From contig JABWBL010000006.1 of assembly GCA_013360535.1 (NCBI GenBank), positions 1 to 20,815 of the forward strand: a stretch of 20,815 nt of DNA, given 5' to 3'. Origin of the DNA: Planctomycetaceae bacterium. Lineage in GTDB: Bacteria; Planctomycetota; UBA1135; GCA-002686595. The notes beneath the pieces were generated by a model. The model was given only the letters and a program-made list of their open reading frames with translations, had not been told where the DNA came from and did no database searches. The translations under genes were made by a program, and so were the position numbers. Of this stretch, positions 7,856-16,562 are shown one piece after another (position 1 is the first letter of the stretch; each line of letters starts with the position of its first letter).

Positions 7856-8881
7856 TCAACCTCCGCGCGTGTGCATCTCGAGCCGCGGATCCTCGCGGAG
7901 CGCGCTCGAGTCGGCGTATGGTCCGCGCTCACGCTCGCCGAGCCGTTCTTCGGCCCCGCGCTCGCTTCGCACCTGCCAGGTCTTCGCGATGCGCCGCGCG
8001 AGCTCCTCGGTAGAGGCGCCCGCTCGCAGCAGGGCGCGCAGGTCGAGCCCGAGTCGAGCGTAGAGGCAGAGGTACCAGTGTCCGTCCGCCGTCAGGCGGC
8101 TGCGATCGCAGCGGGTGCAGAATGGCGCGGTCGTCGACGCCACGATCCCGAACACCGTGCCGTCGCCGAGGCGGAAGCGCTCCGCCGGTGCGGACGAGCG
8201 CTCGCGAACTTCCTCGATGGAGCCGTGGCGACGCTCGATCCGGCGCAGGATCTCGTCGCGCGAGACGACTTTCTCGGGCGTCCAGTGCGTCGCGCCGCCT
8301 ACATCCATGTACTCGATGAAGCGCGCTTCGATGCCGCGCTCGCGCGCGAACTCGAGCAGTGAGTCAACTTCCGCGTCGTTGACGTCCCGCAGGACGACGG
8401 TGTCGAGCTTCACGCGTCCGGGCCAGAGTCTGGCTGCGGCTGCGATGCCCGCGAGCACCTCGGGCAGTCCGCGACGACGGGCGATGCGCTCGAAGGTGCG
8501 CTCGTCGAGCGTGTCGAGGCTCACCGTGACGCGTTGCAGGCCCGCCAGCGCGAGCGCCTCGGCGTGTTCGGCCAGCAGCATCCCGTTGGTGGTCATGGCG
8601 ATGTCGCGCAGCGCCGGACGTCGCGCGAGCTGCTCGACCAGTCTCGGCAGCTCGCGACGCACGAGCGGCTCGCCACCCGTGATGCGCACCGCCTCCACTC
8701 CGAGCGAGCAGAACGCATCGACGAGCGTCGCGATCTCGCCGAAGTGCAGCAACCGCTCGCGTTCCAGCCAGCGATAGCCCTGCTCCGGCATGCAGTAGGC
8801 GCAGCGCAGGTTGCAGCGGTCGGTGACCGACACGCGCAGGCTGCGGAGCGGCCGGCCCAGGGCATCGTGCAACACATCCAT
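7856..8881 (-). CDS. moaA: GTP 3',8-cyclase MoaA, molybdenum cofactor biosynthesis
   Basis: A 341-residue radical-SAM enzyme that converts GTP to the cyclic intermediate on the way to molybdopterin, in the cytoplasm. Evidence: the N-terminal cluster motif C23-x3-C27-x2-C30 in VTDRCNLRCAYCMP, the RITGGEPLVRR segment, the MoaA-specific C-terminal cluster (FCTRC, then LCLY 13 residues on, inside the conserved SRLTADG context), and a C-terminal Gly-Gly. I chose the ATG at 8881 because the family normally begins about ten residues before GRPLRSLRVS. An upstream in-frame ATG at 8941 would overlap the palindromic operator at 8935-8948. The Shine-Dalgarno sequence is weak (GAGAG next to the ATG). The gene is divergent from the molybdoenzyme operon, which needs its product. 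The length is normal; the C-terminal tail is slightly longer and more charged than usual. Confidence 0.95.
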   Translation of the reverse strand: MDVLHDALGRPLRSLRVSVTDRCNLRCAYCMPEQGYRWLERERLLHFGEIATLVDAFCSLGVEAVRITGGEPLVRRELPRLVEQLARRPALRDIAMTTNGMLLAEHAEALALAGLQRVTVSLDTLDERTFERIARRRGLPEVLAGIAAAARLWPGRVKLDTVVLRDVNDAEVDSLLEFARERGIEARFIEYMDVGGATHWTPEKVVSRDEILRRIERRHGSIEEVRERSSAPAERFRLGDGTVFGIVASTTAPFCTRCDRSRLTADGHWYLCLYARLGLDLRALLRAGASTEELARRIAKTWQVRSERGAEERLGERERGPYADSSALREDPRLEMHTRGG

Positions 8882-8934
8882 CTCTCGCAGTATGGACGCG
8901 AGCGCCGCGTCGCGGCCGCAGAACCTCGACGCCC

Positions 8935-8948
8935 TTGACATCGGTCAA
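8935..8948. promoter_or_regulatory. Perfectly palindromic FNR/Dnr-type operator between moaA and the molybdoenzyme operon
   Basis: TTGAC-ATCG-GTCAA is a perfect palindrome in its five-base arms, within CCTTGAC...GTCAAGG. It lies 60 bases upstream (centre) of the moaA ATG on one side and 163 bases upstream of the cytochrome lipoprotein ATG on the other. It could therefore control both directions. A class II arrangement would start moaA transcription near 8900 and operon transcription near 8983. No good -10 hexamer is visible on either side. Confidence 0.75.
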
Positions 8949-9050
8949 GGCGAGCGCGTCGTCCGATCGCGTTCACTGGGCCGCATGAGCGAAGAACGTG
9001 GGAAGAGGCGCGGCGAACCGGCTCCCGAGGAGCTCTGCCGTTCCCTGCCG

Positions 9051-9066
9051 CGCCAGCGTGCTGGCG
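9051..9066 (+). other. Hairpin in the presumed leader of the molybdoenzyme operon
   Basis: CGCCAG (9051-9056), loop CGTG, CTGGCG (9061-9066): a perfect six-pair stem with a tetraloop, ending 38 bases before the ATG at 9105. It falls inside the leader predicted from the operator at 8935-8948. It could affect mRNA stability or translation; no riboswitch fold is recognised. Confidence 0.35.
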
Positions 9067-9104
9067 AGATCGGAAGCGATCCGCGAGTCGAGAAGGAGAC
9101 CGAG

Positions 9105-10703
9105 ATGAACACACGTCACGTGTCGTGGAGCATCGGGCTGGCGGTGATGGCCGCTCTCGCGCTGGGTGCCTGCGAGCTCACAGGGCTCGCAGCGGACACG
9201 AGCCAGCCGGCAGCCACTTGCGCGAATCGCGGGCGCGGCCTGTACACGACCTACTGCGTCTCCTGCCACGGCGCTTCCGGACGCGGGGACGGGGCGGCCG
9301 CCTACCTGCTCTCCCCGGCGCCGCGCGACTTCGGCTCGGCGCGCTTCCGCATCGTCTCGACGGTGAATCAGGTTCCCACGGAAGCGGATCTCGTCGCGGT
9401 CCTGCGCCGCGGGATGCCAGGCTCGGCGATGCCGCCGTGGGAGTGGATGCCGGATTCGGACCTGCTGGCGCTCGCCGGCTACGTACGCGAACTGGCGATC
9501 ACTGGCCGGGCCGACGACCTGCAGAAACGCGCCGAGGCCGACGAGGAGACGCTCGAACGCGCCGAGGCGCTCGCGATCGCGACGCGCGCGCTGACGCCGG
9601 GCGATCCGATTCCCGTGCCGCCCGACTGCGCGGGAACTCCGGCCGAGCTTCAGGCGGGCCGGCGCTTCTTCGTCGAGAACTGCTCCAAGTGTCACGGCGC
9701 GGAAGGGACCGGCACGGCGGACTCGCCGCAGGTCAACGAGGATGGAACGCCCGCGTATCCGCGCGACTTCACGCGCGGAATCCTGAAAGGCGGTTCCTCG
9801 CACGCGGACATCGTGCGCCGCATCACTGCCGGCCTGCCCGGCAGCCCAATGCCGGCGACGGAGATCAAGGATCCCGTGCTTGCGGCATGCGTATCGGCCT
9901 ACGTGCGCAGCCTGATCCGCCCCGGCATGCAAGAGCGCGTCGCGCAGACGCGGCGCACGCTCGTCGCACAGCGTGCAGTCGGGACGCTGCCGCAGACCGT
10001 GCAGGATGCCGCGTGGTCGCAGGCGGCGGAGCAATGGGTGCCGCTCATGCCGCTGTGGGCGCGGGCGAACAGTGTCGAGGGTTGCACGATCCGCGCGCTG
10101 CATGACGGTTCGACGCTGGCGCTGCGCATCAGCTGGGAAGACCGCACGCAGAGCACCGAACTGCTCGCGCAGGACCTCTTCACCGATGCCGTCGCGCTGC
10201 AGTGGTCTCGAGGCGCGCAGCCGCCCCTGTTCACGATGGGCGAGCCGACGCGGCCCGTGAACATCTGGCAGTGGCGCGCGGGTTGGGAGCTCGATCTGGC
10301 CGGGGTGCGCGACGTGACTGCGCTCCACGCCGATACGCCCGACGACATGTACGGCCATGTCGACCCGCAAAGCGAGGCGCTGTACCTCACGGCACGCGCC
10401 GCGGGAAACCCGATGGCGGCAGCGACCCGGACGAGCGCGGGCGAGATGCTGAGCGCCACCGGTTTCGGCACGCTCGCGCCCATCGCCGGCGCCGACGCGA
10501 AGCTGACGGCGAAGGGCGTGTGGTCCAACGGCTTCTGGGACGTGGTGATGACGCGTCCGATGCAGGCCTGCTGTCCAGGCGAGCTCCCGCTCGCACCCGG
10601 TGACAGCGTGTTCCTCGGAGCGGCCGCGTGGGACGGCGACCAACGCGACCGCAACGGTCAGAAGTCCGTCTCCGTCTGGCATGTGCTCCGCATCGCGGAC
10701 TGA
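9105..10703 (+). CDS. Lipoprotein di-haem cytochrome c fused to type II DMSO-reductase gamma (haem b) domain
   Basis: A 532-residue protein. Residues 1-23 form a lipoprotein signal ending in the lipobox LGAC23, so the protein is probably anchored facing the periplasm. Two cytochrome c domains follow: C51-VS-C54-H55 with M109 (SAMP), and C193-SK-C196-H197 with M249 (SPMP). Residues about 300-532 match the haem-binding gamma subunit of ethylbenzene dehydrogenase, chlorate reductase and nitrite oxidoreductase: [52 protein letters not shown]379 and K520 sit where EbdC-type proteins bind haem b by Met and Lys. It would carry electrons between the Fe-S subunit and the periplasmic cytochrome pool. 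AGAAGGAG lies six bases before the ATG. An in-frame ATG at 8985 exists but would bury the lipoprotein signal. It is the first gene of the operon, 14 bases before the catalytic subunit. It is the equivalent of NxrC. Confidence 0.9.
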   Translation: MNTRHVSWSIGLAVMAALALGACELTGLAADTSQPAATCANRGRGLYTTYCVSCHGASGRGDGAAAYLLSPAPRDFGSARFRIVSTVNQVPTEADLVAVLRRGMPGSAMPPWEWMPDSDLLALAGYVRELAITGRADDLQKRAEADEETLERAEALAIATRALTPGDPIPVPPDCAGTPAELQAGRRFFVENCSKCHGAEGTGTADSPQVNEDGTPAYPRDFTRGILKGGSSHADIVRRITAGLPGSPMPATEIKDPVLAACVSAYVRSLIRPGMQERVAQTRRTLVAQRAVGTLPQTVQDAAWSQAAEQWVPLMPLWARANSVEGCTIRALHDGSTLALRISWEDRTQSTELLAQDLFTDAVALQWSRGAQPPLFTMGEPTRPVNIWQWRAGWELDLAGVRDVTALHADTPDDMYGHVDPQSEALYLTARAAGNPMAAATRTSAGEMLSATGFGTLAPIAGADAKLTAKGVWSNGFWDVVMTRPMQACCPGELPLAPGDSVFLGAAAWDGDQRDRNGQKSVSVWHVLRIAD

Positions 10704-10717
10704 ACGAGCAAGCCACC

Positions 10718-13700
10718 ATGAACACCAACCGTCGCGACTTCCTCTCGTTCTTCGCCGTCGGCTCCGTACTCGGCGCCGCCAGTGCCGCCAGTCCCGAAGG
10801 CTGGCTGTGGCCGTTCGCCTCGGGCGACGTTCCCAATCCGCTGGCGGCCTACCCCACGCGCGACTGGGAGAAGGTCTACCGCGACCAGTACGCCTACGAC
10901 TCGAGCTTCACCTGGGTCTGTTCGCCGAACGACACGCACGCCTGCCGCGTGAAGGCCTACGTGCGCAACGGCGTGATCGTGCGCATGGGTTCCGACTACA
11001 CGTACCAGAACTACGCGGACCTCTACGGCAACAAGGCGACCCCGAACTGGAACCCGCGGCAGTGCGCGAAGGGCTACACGTTCCATCGCGTGGTGTATGC
11101 GCCGTACCGCATCAAGTACCCGATGGTGCGTGCGGGTTGGAGGCGTTGGGCGGACGATGGCTATCCGTACCTCGACGACGAGGCGCGCAAGAAGTACCGC
11201 TTCTACGAGCGAGGGCAGGACGAGCTCGTGCGCGTGACATGGGCCGAGGCGTTCCGGTACGTCGCCGGCGCCTACGTCGCGATTGCGAAGCACTATTCCG
11301 GCGACAAGGGCGCGAGACGCCTTGCGGAGCAGGGCTACGAGCCCGAGATGATCGCGGAAATGAAGGGCGCGGGAACGCGCTGCCTCAAGTTCCGCGGCGG
11401 CATGGGCCTGCTCGGCGTGCTCGGCAAGTACGGCGCGTATCGCCTCGCGAACTCGATGGCGCTGCTCGACGTGCACGTGCGAGGCGTCGACGAGCACCAC
11501 GCGCTCGCGGGACGCCAGTGGTCGAACTACACGTGGCACGGCGATCAGGCGCCCGGCCACCCGTGGGTACACGGCCTGCAGGCCTCGGAGTGCGACTTCA
11601 ACGACCTGCGCTCGTCCAAGCTGATCATCATGGACGGCAAGAACCTGGTCGAGAACAAGATGACCGACTCGCATTGGTTCATCGAGTGCATGGAGCGCGG
11701 CGCGAAGCTCGTCGTGATCGCTCCCGAGTACGGTGCGCCTTCGTCGAAGGCCGACGTGCACGTGCCGATCCGTCCCACGACGGACGCGGCGCTGTTCCTC
11801 GGCATCACTCGACTGATGATGGAGCGCGGCTGGTACGACCGCGACTTCGTGCTCGGCTACACGGACTTCCCGCTGCTCGTGCGCACGGACACGGGCAAGC
11901 GCCTGCGCGCGGCGGAGGTGTTCGCTAACCATGCGTCGAGCCTTGCGGCCGATGGACCGAGCCGGAAGCTGCAGGGCCTGACCGCGGAGCAGCACGAGAA
12001 ACTCGGCGACTTCGTGGTCTGGAACGAGGCGACCGACTCGCTCGCCGCCGTCACGCGCGACGACGTCGGCCGCAAGCTGGCCGCGCGCGGAGTTCGGCCG
12101 GCGCTCGACAGGATCGTGAAGGTCCGTCTGGTCGACGGCCAGGAGATCGAATGCCGCACGCTGTGGTCGATGTACGTCGTGCACCTCGCCGACTATGACC
12201 TCGACACGGTCCACGCGATCACGCACACGCCCAAGGCGCTGATCGAGGAACTTGCGAAGGACATCGCCACGTTCAAGCCCGTCTCGATCCATCAGGGCGA
12301 GGGCATCAATCACTGGTTCCACGCGACGGAAATGAACCGCGCGGCATACCTGCCGCTGATGCTCACCGGCAACATCGGGCGCCGCGGGGCGGGTTGCCAC
12401 ACGTGGGCGGGCAACTACAAGGCCGCGCTGTTCCAGGGCTCGCCGTGGACGGGAGCGGGCTTCAAGGGCTGGGTCAATGAGGATCCGTTCCACCCCAACC
12501 TCGACCCGAACGCGCACGGCAAGGACGTCATCGCCCACGGCTACACGAAGGACGAGGAGCCGGCCTACTGGAACCACGGCGATCGCCCGCTGATCGTCGA
12601 GACGCCCAAGCACGGGCGCGTGTGCCTCACCGGCGAGACGCACATGCCCACGCCTACGAAGGCGCTGTACTTCTGCAACGTCAACCTCTTCAACAACGCG
12701 AAGCACGCCTACGCGATGCTGAAGAACACCAACCCGCGCATCGACATGATCGTCACCGCGGAGATCCAGATGACCGCGAGCGTCGAGTACGCGGACGTCG
12801 TCCTGCCCGCGAATTCGTGGGTCGAATTCGAGGATCTCGAGGTCACGGCCTCGTGCTCGAACCCGTTCCTGCAGGTCTGGAAGGGCGGCATCAAGCCGCT
12901 CTACGAGAGCAAGGATGACCTGACCATCCTCGCGGGCATCGCCAAGGAACTCGGCGTCCAGACCGGCGACCGGCGCTTCCACGACTACTTCAAGTTCGAG
13001 CACGAGGGCAAGCGCTCGATCTACCTGCAACGCCTGCTCGACACGAGCACGACGACGTCCGGCTACAAGGTCGAGGACATCCTCGCCGGCAAGTACGGCG
13101 CGCCGGGCGGGGCCCTGATGATGTTCCGCACTTACCCGCGTATCCCGTTCTGGGAACAGGTGCACGACGACGAGCCGTTCTTCACCGACACGGGGCGCAT
13201 GAACGCTTACGCCGACATCGACGAGGCGCTCGCCTGCGGCGAGAACTTCATCGTGCACCGCGAGGGCACCGAGGCGACGCCTTACCTTCCCAACGTGATC
13301 GTGAGCACGAACCCGTGGGTGCGACCGGAGGACTACGGGCTGCCGCTCGACTGCGAGCACTGGGACGAACGCACGATCCGCAACGTCAAGCTGCCCTGGT
13401 CCGAGGTCAAGGGAACGCGGAACTTCCTGTGGGAGAAGGGCTTCCAATTCTTGCTGCTCACCCCGAAGACGCGCCACCGAGTGCACTCGCAGTGGAGCTC
13501 GGTCGAGTGGCACGCGATGTACGACTCCAACTTCGGCGCCCCGTGGCGCATCGACAAGCGCTCGCCCGGCGTCGGCGAGCACCAGATGCACATCAACCCC
13601 GGCGCCGCGCGCGATCTGGGCATCGCCGACGGCGACTACGTCTGGGTCGACGCGAACCCGGCCGACCGTCCGTACTACGGCGCGGACCCCAAGGACCCGT

Positions 13701-14164
13701 TCTACAAGGTCGCGCGCTGCATGGTGCGAGCCATGTACAACCCGGCCTATCCCTACAACATCGTGATGATGAAGCACGCTCCCTACATCTCGACGGAGCG
13801 CAGCGTGAGGGCGCACGAGTCGCGGCCCGACGGTCGAGCGCTCAGCGCGGACACCGGCTATCAGGCCAATTTCCGCTACGGCTCGCACCAGAGCCTGACG
13901 CGCAACTGGCACATGCCGATGCACCAGACCGACAGCTTGTTCCACAAGGCCAAGGCGGCCACACGCTTCATCTTCGGCGGCGAGGCGGACAACCACGCGA
14001 TCAACACCGTGCCGAAGGAGACGCTCGTGCGCGTCACGAAGGCCGAGGACGGCGGCCTCGGAGGCGTAGGCGTGTGGAAGGTCGCCACGCTGGGCTACAC
14101 GCCCGGCGCGGAGAACGAGGCGATGAAGCGCTACATCGCGGGCCAGTTCATGGACATCGAGTGA
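10718..14164 (+). CDS. nxrA: Molybdopterin catalytic subunit, NxrA / archaeal-type NarG-like, Tat-exported
   Basis: A 1148-residue catalytic subunit of a type II DMSO-reductase-family enzyme. It starts with a Tat signal (N4-RRDFLSFF, then a hydrophobic stretch), so the complex folds in the cytoplasm and works outside it. The FS0 cluster region reads C68-x3-D72-x3-C76-x39-C116. The probable Mo-ligand Asp is D276 in Y271-T-W-H-G-D276-Q-A-P-G-H-P, aligning with the YxWxxDxxP region of NarG. Other matches include [17 protein letters not shown] and, near the C-terminus, [19 protein letters not shown]. Its length, export signal and closeness to the NxrB-like partner place it with periplasmic NxrA of Nitrospira and anammox bacteria and with archaeal-type nitrate reductases, not E. 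coli NarG. Direction and substrate (nitrite oxidation, nitrate reduction, or another oxyanion) remain open. There is no strong Shine-Dalgarno sequence; translation is probably coupled to the gene before. Confidence 0.85.
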   Translation: MNTNRRDFLSFFAVGSVLGAASAASPEGWLWPFASGDVPNPLAAYPTRDWEKVYRDQYAYDSSFTWVCSPNDTHACRVKAYVRNGVIVRMGSDYTYQNYADLYGNKATPNWNPRQCAKGYTFHRVVYAPYRIKYPMVRAGWRRWADDGYPYLDDEARKKYRFYERGQDELVRVTWAEAFRYVAGAYVAIAKHYSGDKGARRLAEQGYEPEMIAEMKGAGTRCLKFRGGMGLLGVLGKYGAYRLANSMALLDVHVRGVDEHHALAGRQWSNYTWHGDQAPGHPWVHGLQASECDFNDLRSSKLIIMDGKNLVENKMTDSHWFIECMERGAKLVVIAPEYGAPSSKADVHVPIRPTTDAALFLGITRLMMERGWYDRDFVLGYTDFPLLVRTDTGKRLRAAEVFANHASSLAADGPSRKLQGLTAEQHEKLGDFVVWNEATDSLAAVTRDDVGRKLAARGVRPALDRIVKVRLVDGQEIECRTLWSMYVVHLADYDLDTVHAITHTPKALIEELAKDIATFKPVSIHQGEGINHWFHATEMNRAAYLPLMLTGNIGRRGAGCHTWAGNYKAALFQGSPWTGAGFKGWVNEDPFHPNLDPNAHGKDVIAHGYTKDEEPAYWNHGDRPLIVETPKHGRVCLTGETHMPTPTKALYFCNVNLFNNAKHAYAMLKNTNPRIDMIVTAEIQMTASVEYADVVLPANSWVEFEDLEVTASCSNPFLQVWKGGIKPLYESKDDLTILAGIAKELGVQTGDRRFHDYFKFEHEGKRSIYLQRLLDTSTTTSGYKVEDILAGKYGAPGGALMMFRTYPRIPFWEQVHDDEPFFTDTGRMNAYADIDEALACGENFIVHREGTEATPYLPNVIVSTNPWVRPEDYGLPLDCEHWDERTIRNVKLPWSEVKGTRNFLWEKGFQFLLLTPKTRHRVHSQWSSVEWHAMYDSNFGAPWRIDKRSPGVGEHQMHINPGAARDLGIADGDYVWVDANPADRPYYGADPKDPFYKVARCMVRAMYNPAYPYNIVMMKHAPYISTERSVRAHESRPDGRALSADTGYQANFRYGSHQSLTRNWHMPMHQTDSLFHKAKAATRFIFGGEADNHAINTVPKETLVRVTKAEDGGLGGVGVWKVATLGYTPGAENEAMKRYIAGQFMDIE

Positions 14165-14174
14165 GGAAGCTCCC

Positions 14175-14489
14175 ATGCCCAAGCTTGAACCTGACGCCAC
14201 CGATCCGATGGAGCTCGCCGGTGTGGCCTTCGACGATCCCACGGGCCAGAGCGTGCGCGTGATGGCCGAGTGCTTCGCCGACGAGTTCCTGCGCCTTGGA
14301 CACAGCGTGTCCGAGGTGATGGAGCTCTTCCGCGGCAGCGAGCATCGCCTCGCGCACCATGCGTGGGAACGACTGGGCGACATCGCGGTCTTCGCCATGG
14401 TGCAGGAGCTGCGCAGTCGCAACGACCGGATTCGCGAGTGCTTCCTGCGCTCGCGCAAGGCGCGCGGGATCGAGATCACGGAGAGCTAG
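14175..14489 (+). CDS. Small protein of unknown function between the catalytic and Fe-S subunits
   Basis: A 104-residue, acidic, apparently all-helical soluble protein with no signal peptide and no metal-binding motif. It starts ten bases after the catalytic subunit stop, with GAGGAAG seven bases upstream of the ATG, and ends five bases before the Fe-S subunit, so it is clearly part of the operon. Recognisable patches are DPMELAGVAFDDP (residues 10-23), MAECFADEFLRLGHS, ELFRGSEHRLAHHAWERLGD and VQELRSRN. I have an impression of similar DPxELxGV...FxxE small proteins beside molybdoenzyme genes in other bacteria, but I cannot name a family. Assembly, maturation or regulation are possible roles. 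No function is claimed. Confidence 0.85.
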   Translation: MPKLEPDATDPMELAGVAFDDPTGQSVRVMAECFADEFLRLGHSVSEVMELFRGSEHRLAHHAWERLGDIAVFAMVQELRSRNDRIRECFLRSRKARGIEITES

Positions 14490-14494
14490 AGCCA

Positions 14495-15778
14495 ATGGCA
14501 ACGGTCTACAACTGGCAGCTGGGACGCGAGATGGACTACCCCTACGAAGGGGCCTGGCCGGAGCGGCAGTTCGCGTTCGTCATCAACACCAATCGCTGCC
14601 TGGGCTGCCAGACCTGCACGATGGCGTGCAAGTCGACCTGGACCTTCGCGCAGGGTCAGGAGCACATGTGGTGGACCAACGTCGAGACCAAGCCCTACGG
14701 CGGCTACCCGCGCAACTGGGACGTCAAGCTGCTCGAGCTCCTGAACAAGGCCAATCCCGAGGGCGTGCGGTGGTTCGCGCCGGACGGCAGCGCGCCCGAA
14801 GACGCTCCCTACGGCGAGTTCGAGGGGCGCACCATCTTCGAGGCCGCCCAAGACCGCAGCGCGCGACCGGAGGCCTCGCAGCGTGTACTCGGTTACCTGC
14901 CGAGCGACGAGGAGTGGGGCACCCCCAACCTGTACGAGGACGTGCCGTCCGGTGGCGGCGGCGAGCGCGGTGAGTGGGTCCGCGAGGGCTCGGACGTCTC
15001 GCTTCCCACGCACAGGTCGTGGTTCTTCTACCTCGCGCGGCTGTGCAACCACTGCACGTACCCCGCCTGCCTCGCAGCCTGCCCGCGCACCGCGATCTAC
15101 AAACGGCCCGAGGACGGCATCGTGTTGATCGACCAGGAGCGCTGCCGCGGCTACCGCAAGTGCGTCGAGGCATGTCCGTACAAGAAGGCGCTGTATCGGC
15201 CGACGACCCGCACGAGCGAGAAGTGCATCGGCTGCTATCCGCGCGTCGAGGGTCGCGACCGCGACACGAAGGGCGCGCGCACGGAAACGCGCTGCATGTC
15301 GGCCTGCATCGGGCAAGTGCGCATGCAGGGCCTCGTGCGGACCGAGCAGGACGGTATCTGGACGCCCGATCGCCAGCACCCGCTGTACTACCTCGTCCAC
15401 GTCGCGAAGGTCGCGCTGCCGCTCTATCCGCAGTTCGGCACGGAGCCCAACGGCTACTACATCCCGCCGCGGTGGGTGCCCAAGCCCTACCTCGAGCAGA
15501 TGTTCGGCCCCGGTGTCGAGCACGCCATCCAGCAGTACCTCGCGCCCGGTCGCGAGCTGCTCGCCGTGCTGCAGCTCTTCCGCCGCGACAGCCGCATGAT
15601 CTTCCGCTACGACATCGAGGAAGGCCCCTTGGTGTACGAAGGCGAGATCCATGGCCAGCCTTTCCAGCTCCACGACGACACGGTGATCGCGTTCGGCGAG
15701 AAGGGCGAGGAGCTCTTCCGCACGACCGTCGAGGAGCCGCTGCACATTCGTCCCTCCGAACGCATCAACTGGGTCTAG
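14495..15778 (+). CDS. nxrB: Iron-sulfur subunit, NxrB-like
   Basis: A 427-residue electron-transfer subunit with four Fe-S cluster motifs: C35-x2-C38-x2-C41-x3-C45; C184-x2-C187-x4-C192-x3-C196; C217-x5-C223-x3-C227, where Tyr220 replaces a Cys (NarH has Trp), so probably a [3Fe-4S] cluster; and C244-x2-C247 with C267-x3-C271. Hallmarks of NxrB are very clear from memory of the family: VYNWQLG at the start, CLGCQTCTMACKSTW, HMWWTNVETKPYGGYP, RPEDGIVLIDQERCRGY, ALPLYPQFGTEPNGYY and a final IRPSERINWV. The length is close to the Nitrospira subunit. It has no signal peptide; it is expected to be carried out with the Tat-exported partner. It passes electrons from Mo/FS0 to the haem-b subunit. 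GGAGAG lies nine bases before the ATG, overlapping the preceding stop. This is the strongest evidence for the enzyme type. Confidence 0.93.
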   Translation: MATVYNWQLGREMDYPYEGAWPERQFAFVINTNRCLGCQTCTMACKSTWTFAQGQEHMWWTNVETKPYGGYPRNWDVKLLELLNKANPEGVRWFAPDGSAPEDAPYGEFEGRTIFEAAQDRSARPEASQRVLGYLPSDEEWGTPNLYEDVPSGGGGERGEWVREGSDVSLPTHRSWFFYLARLCNHCTYPACLAACPRTAIYKRPEDGIVLIDQERCRGYRKCVEACPYKKALYRPTTRTSEKCIGCYPRVEGRDRDTKGARTETRCMSACIGQVRMQGLVRTEQDGIWTPDRQHPLYYLVHVAKVALPLYPQFGTEPNGYYIPPRWVPKPYLEQMFGPGVEHAIQQYLAPGRELLAVLQLFRRDSRMIFRYDIEEGPLVYEGEIHGQPFQLHDDTVIAFGEKGEELFRTTVEEPLHIRPSERINWV

Positions 15779-15780
15779 CC

Positions 15781-16545
15781 ATGGACACCCTCACCCGTTC
15801 TCCGGCCGATCTCGCCCTGGCGCGCGCCGTCGTGCATCGATTCCTGAGCGATGCCATCCGCCACCCCGGGCGCTCGATGCTCGTCGGGTCCGACTGGAGT
15901 CAGGCGTTGCGGACTGCGCTCGAGGAATGTGACGCACCCGAGCTAGTCCCGCTCGCCGAGGCGTGCGTGGCCGCCGGAAGCGATCGCCGCTCGACCGAGT
16001 TCGCCTACGGACGCCTCATCGGCCACACTCCGCGCGCCGGCATCCCGCCTTACGAGTCGGAGTGGCTCGGGGCCGCCGGTGACCTGCTGCAGTACCACCA
16101 GATCGCGGATCTCTCGGGCTTCTACGGCGCTTTCGGCCTGCGCCTCAACGACACTTGCGACGAACGCGCGGACCACATCGGGATCGAGCTCGCCTTCGCG
16201 CAGTTCCTGTGCGCCAAGGAGGCCTGGGCGGTGCAGCACGACGAGCCCGAGCTGGCGAGCGTCTGTCGCGACGCGCAGCGCCGCTTCGTGGCCGAGCATC
16301 TCGCGCGCTGGGCGCCGGCCTTCTTCCACCGCATCGGAGCCTGCGCCGACGGCGGGTTCCACGCTGCGCTCGCGCGACTCGCATGCGGCTGGATCGAGAA
16401 CGAGTGTCGGCGGCTGGAGGTTCCCTGCGGCGACCCGACGCTCGCACCGGGCGAGTCCTCGGTGACGCTCGAGGACACCTGCATCTCCTGCGCGCACGCC
16501 TCGAGTTGCGTGCCCGGCGGTACTCCACGTCCCGAGCCGAACTGA
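15781..16545 (+). CDS. TorD/NarJ-family molybdoenzyme assembly chaperone with Cys-rich tail
   Basis: A 254-residue cytoplasmic all-helical protein of the TorD/DmsD/NarJ type, which binds the Tat signal of the catalytic subunit and holds it for cofactor insertion before export. Evidence: the hallmark region PPYESEW (residues 89-95), followed by DLSGFYGAFGLRLN, DHIGIELAFAQFLCAKE, and W-x-PAFFHRIGA. It begins two bases after the Fe-S subunit stop, with no separate Shine-Dalgarno sequence, so translation is probably coupled. The C-terminal tail adds C-x2-C-x6-C (DTCISCAHASSC) near residues 230-243, not something I expect in the core fold and possibly a metal or Fe-S site. It is the counterpart of NarJ, ClrD or DdhD in related operons. 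Confidence 0.85.
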   Translation: MDTLTRSPADLALARAVVHRFLSDAIRHPGRSMLVGSDWSQALRTALEECDAPELVPLAEACVAAGSDRRSTEFAYGRLIGHTPRAGIPPYESEWLGAAGDLLQYHQIADLSGFYGAFGLRLNDTCDERADHIGIELAFAQFLCAKEAWAVQHDEPELASVCRDAQRRFVAEHLARWAPAFFHRIGACADGGFHAALARLACGWIENECRRLEVPCGDPTLAPGESSVTLEDTCISCAHASSCVPGGTPRPEPN

Positions 16546-16562
16546 CGCCCGCGGAGGCCGAC

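Noticed and set aside
8985-9104. In-frame upstream extension of the cytochrome lipoprotein from the ATG at 8985
   Set aside because: It would place 40 charged residues before a clear lipoprotein signal; the ATG at 9105 has a strong ribosome site.
8973-10682. Minus-strand open frame opposite the cytochrome lipoprotein
   Set aside because: It is a shadow of a gene with haem motifs and a lipobox; no plausible protein features.
10658-14479. Minus-strand open frame of about 1270 codons opposite the catalytic subunit
   Set aside because: It is antisense to a clearly recognised molybdoenzyme gene, its composition (Val, Arg, His rich) is typical of antisense frames in GC-rich DNA, and it has no motifs.
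14495-15778. Assignment as cytoplasmic NarH of the E. coli type
   Set aside because: The sequence signatures and the Tat-exported partner fit NxrB better, and no narI gene follows the chaperone.
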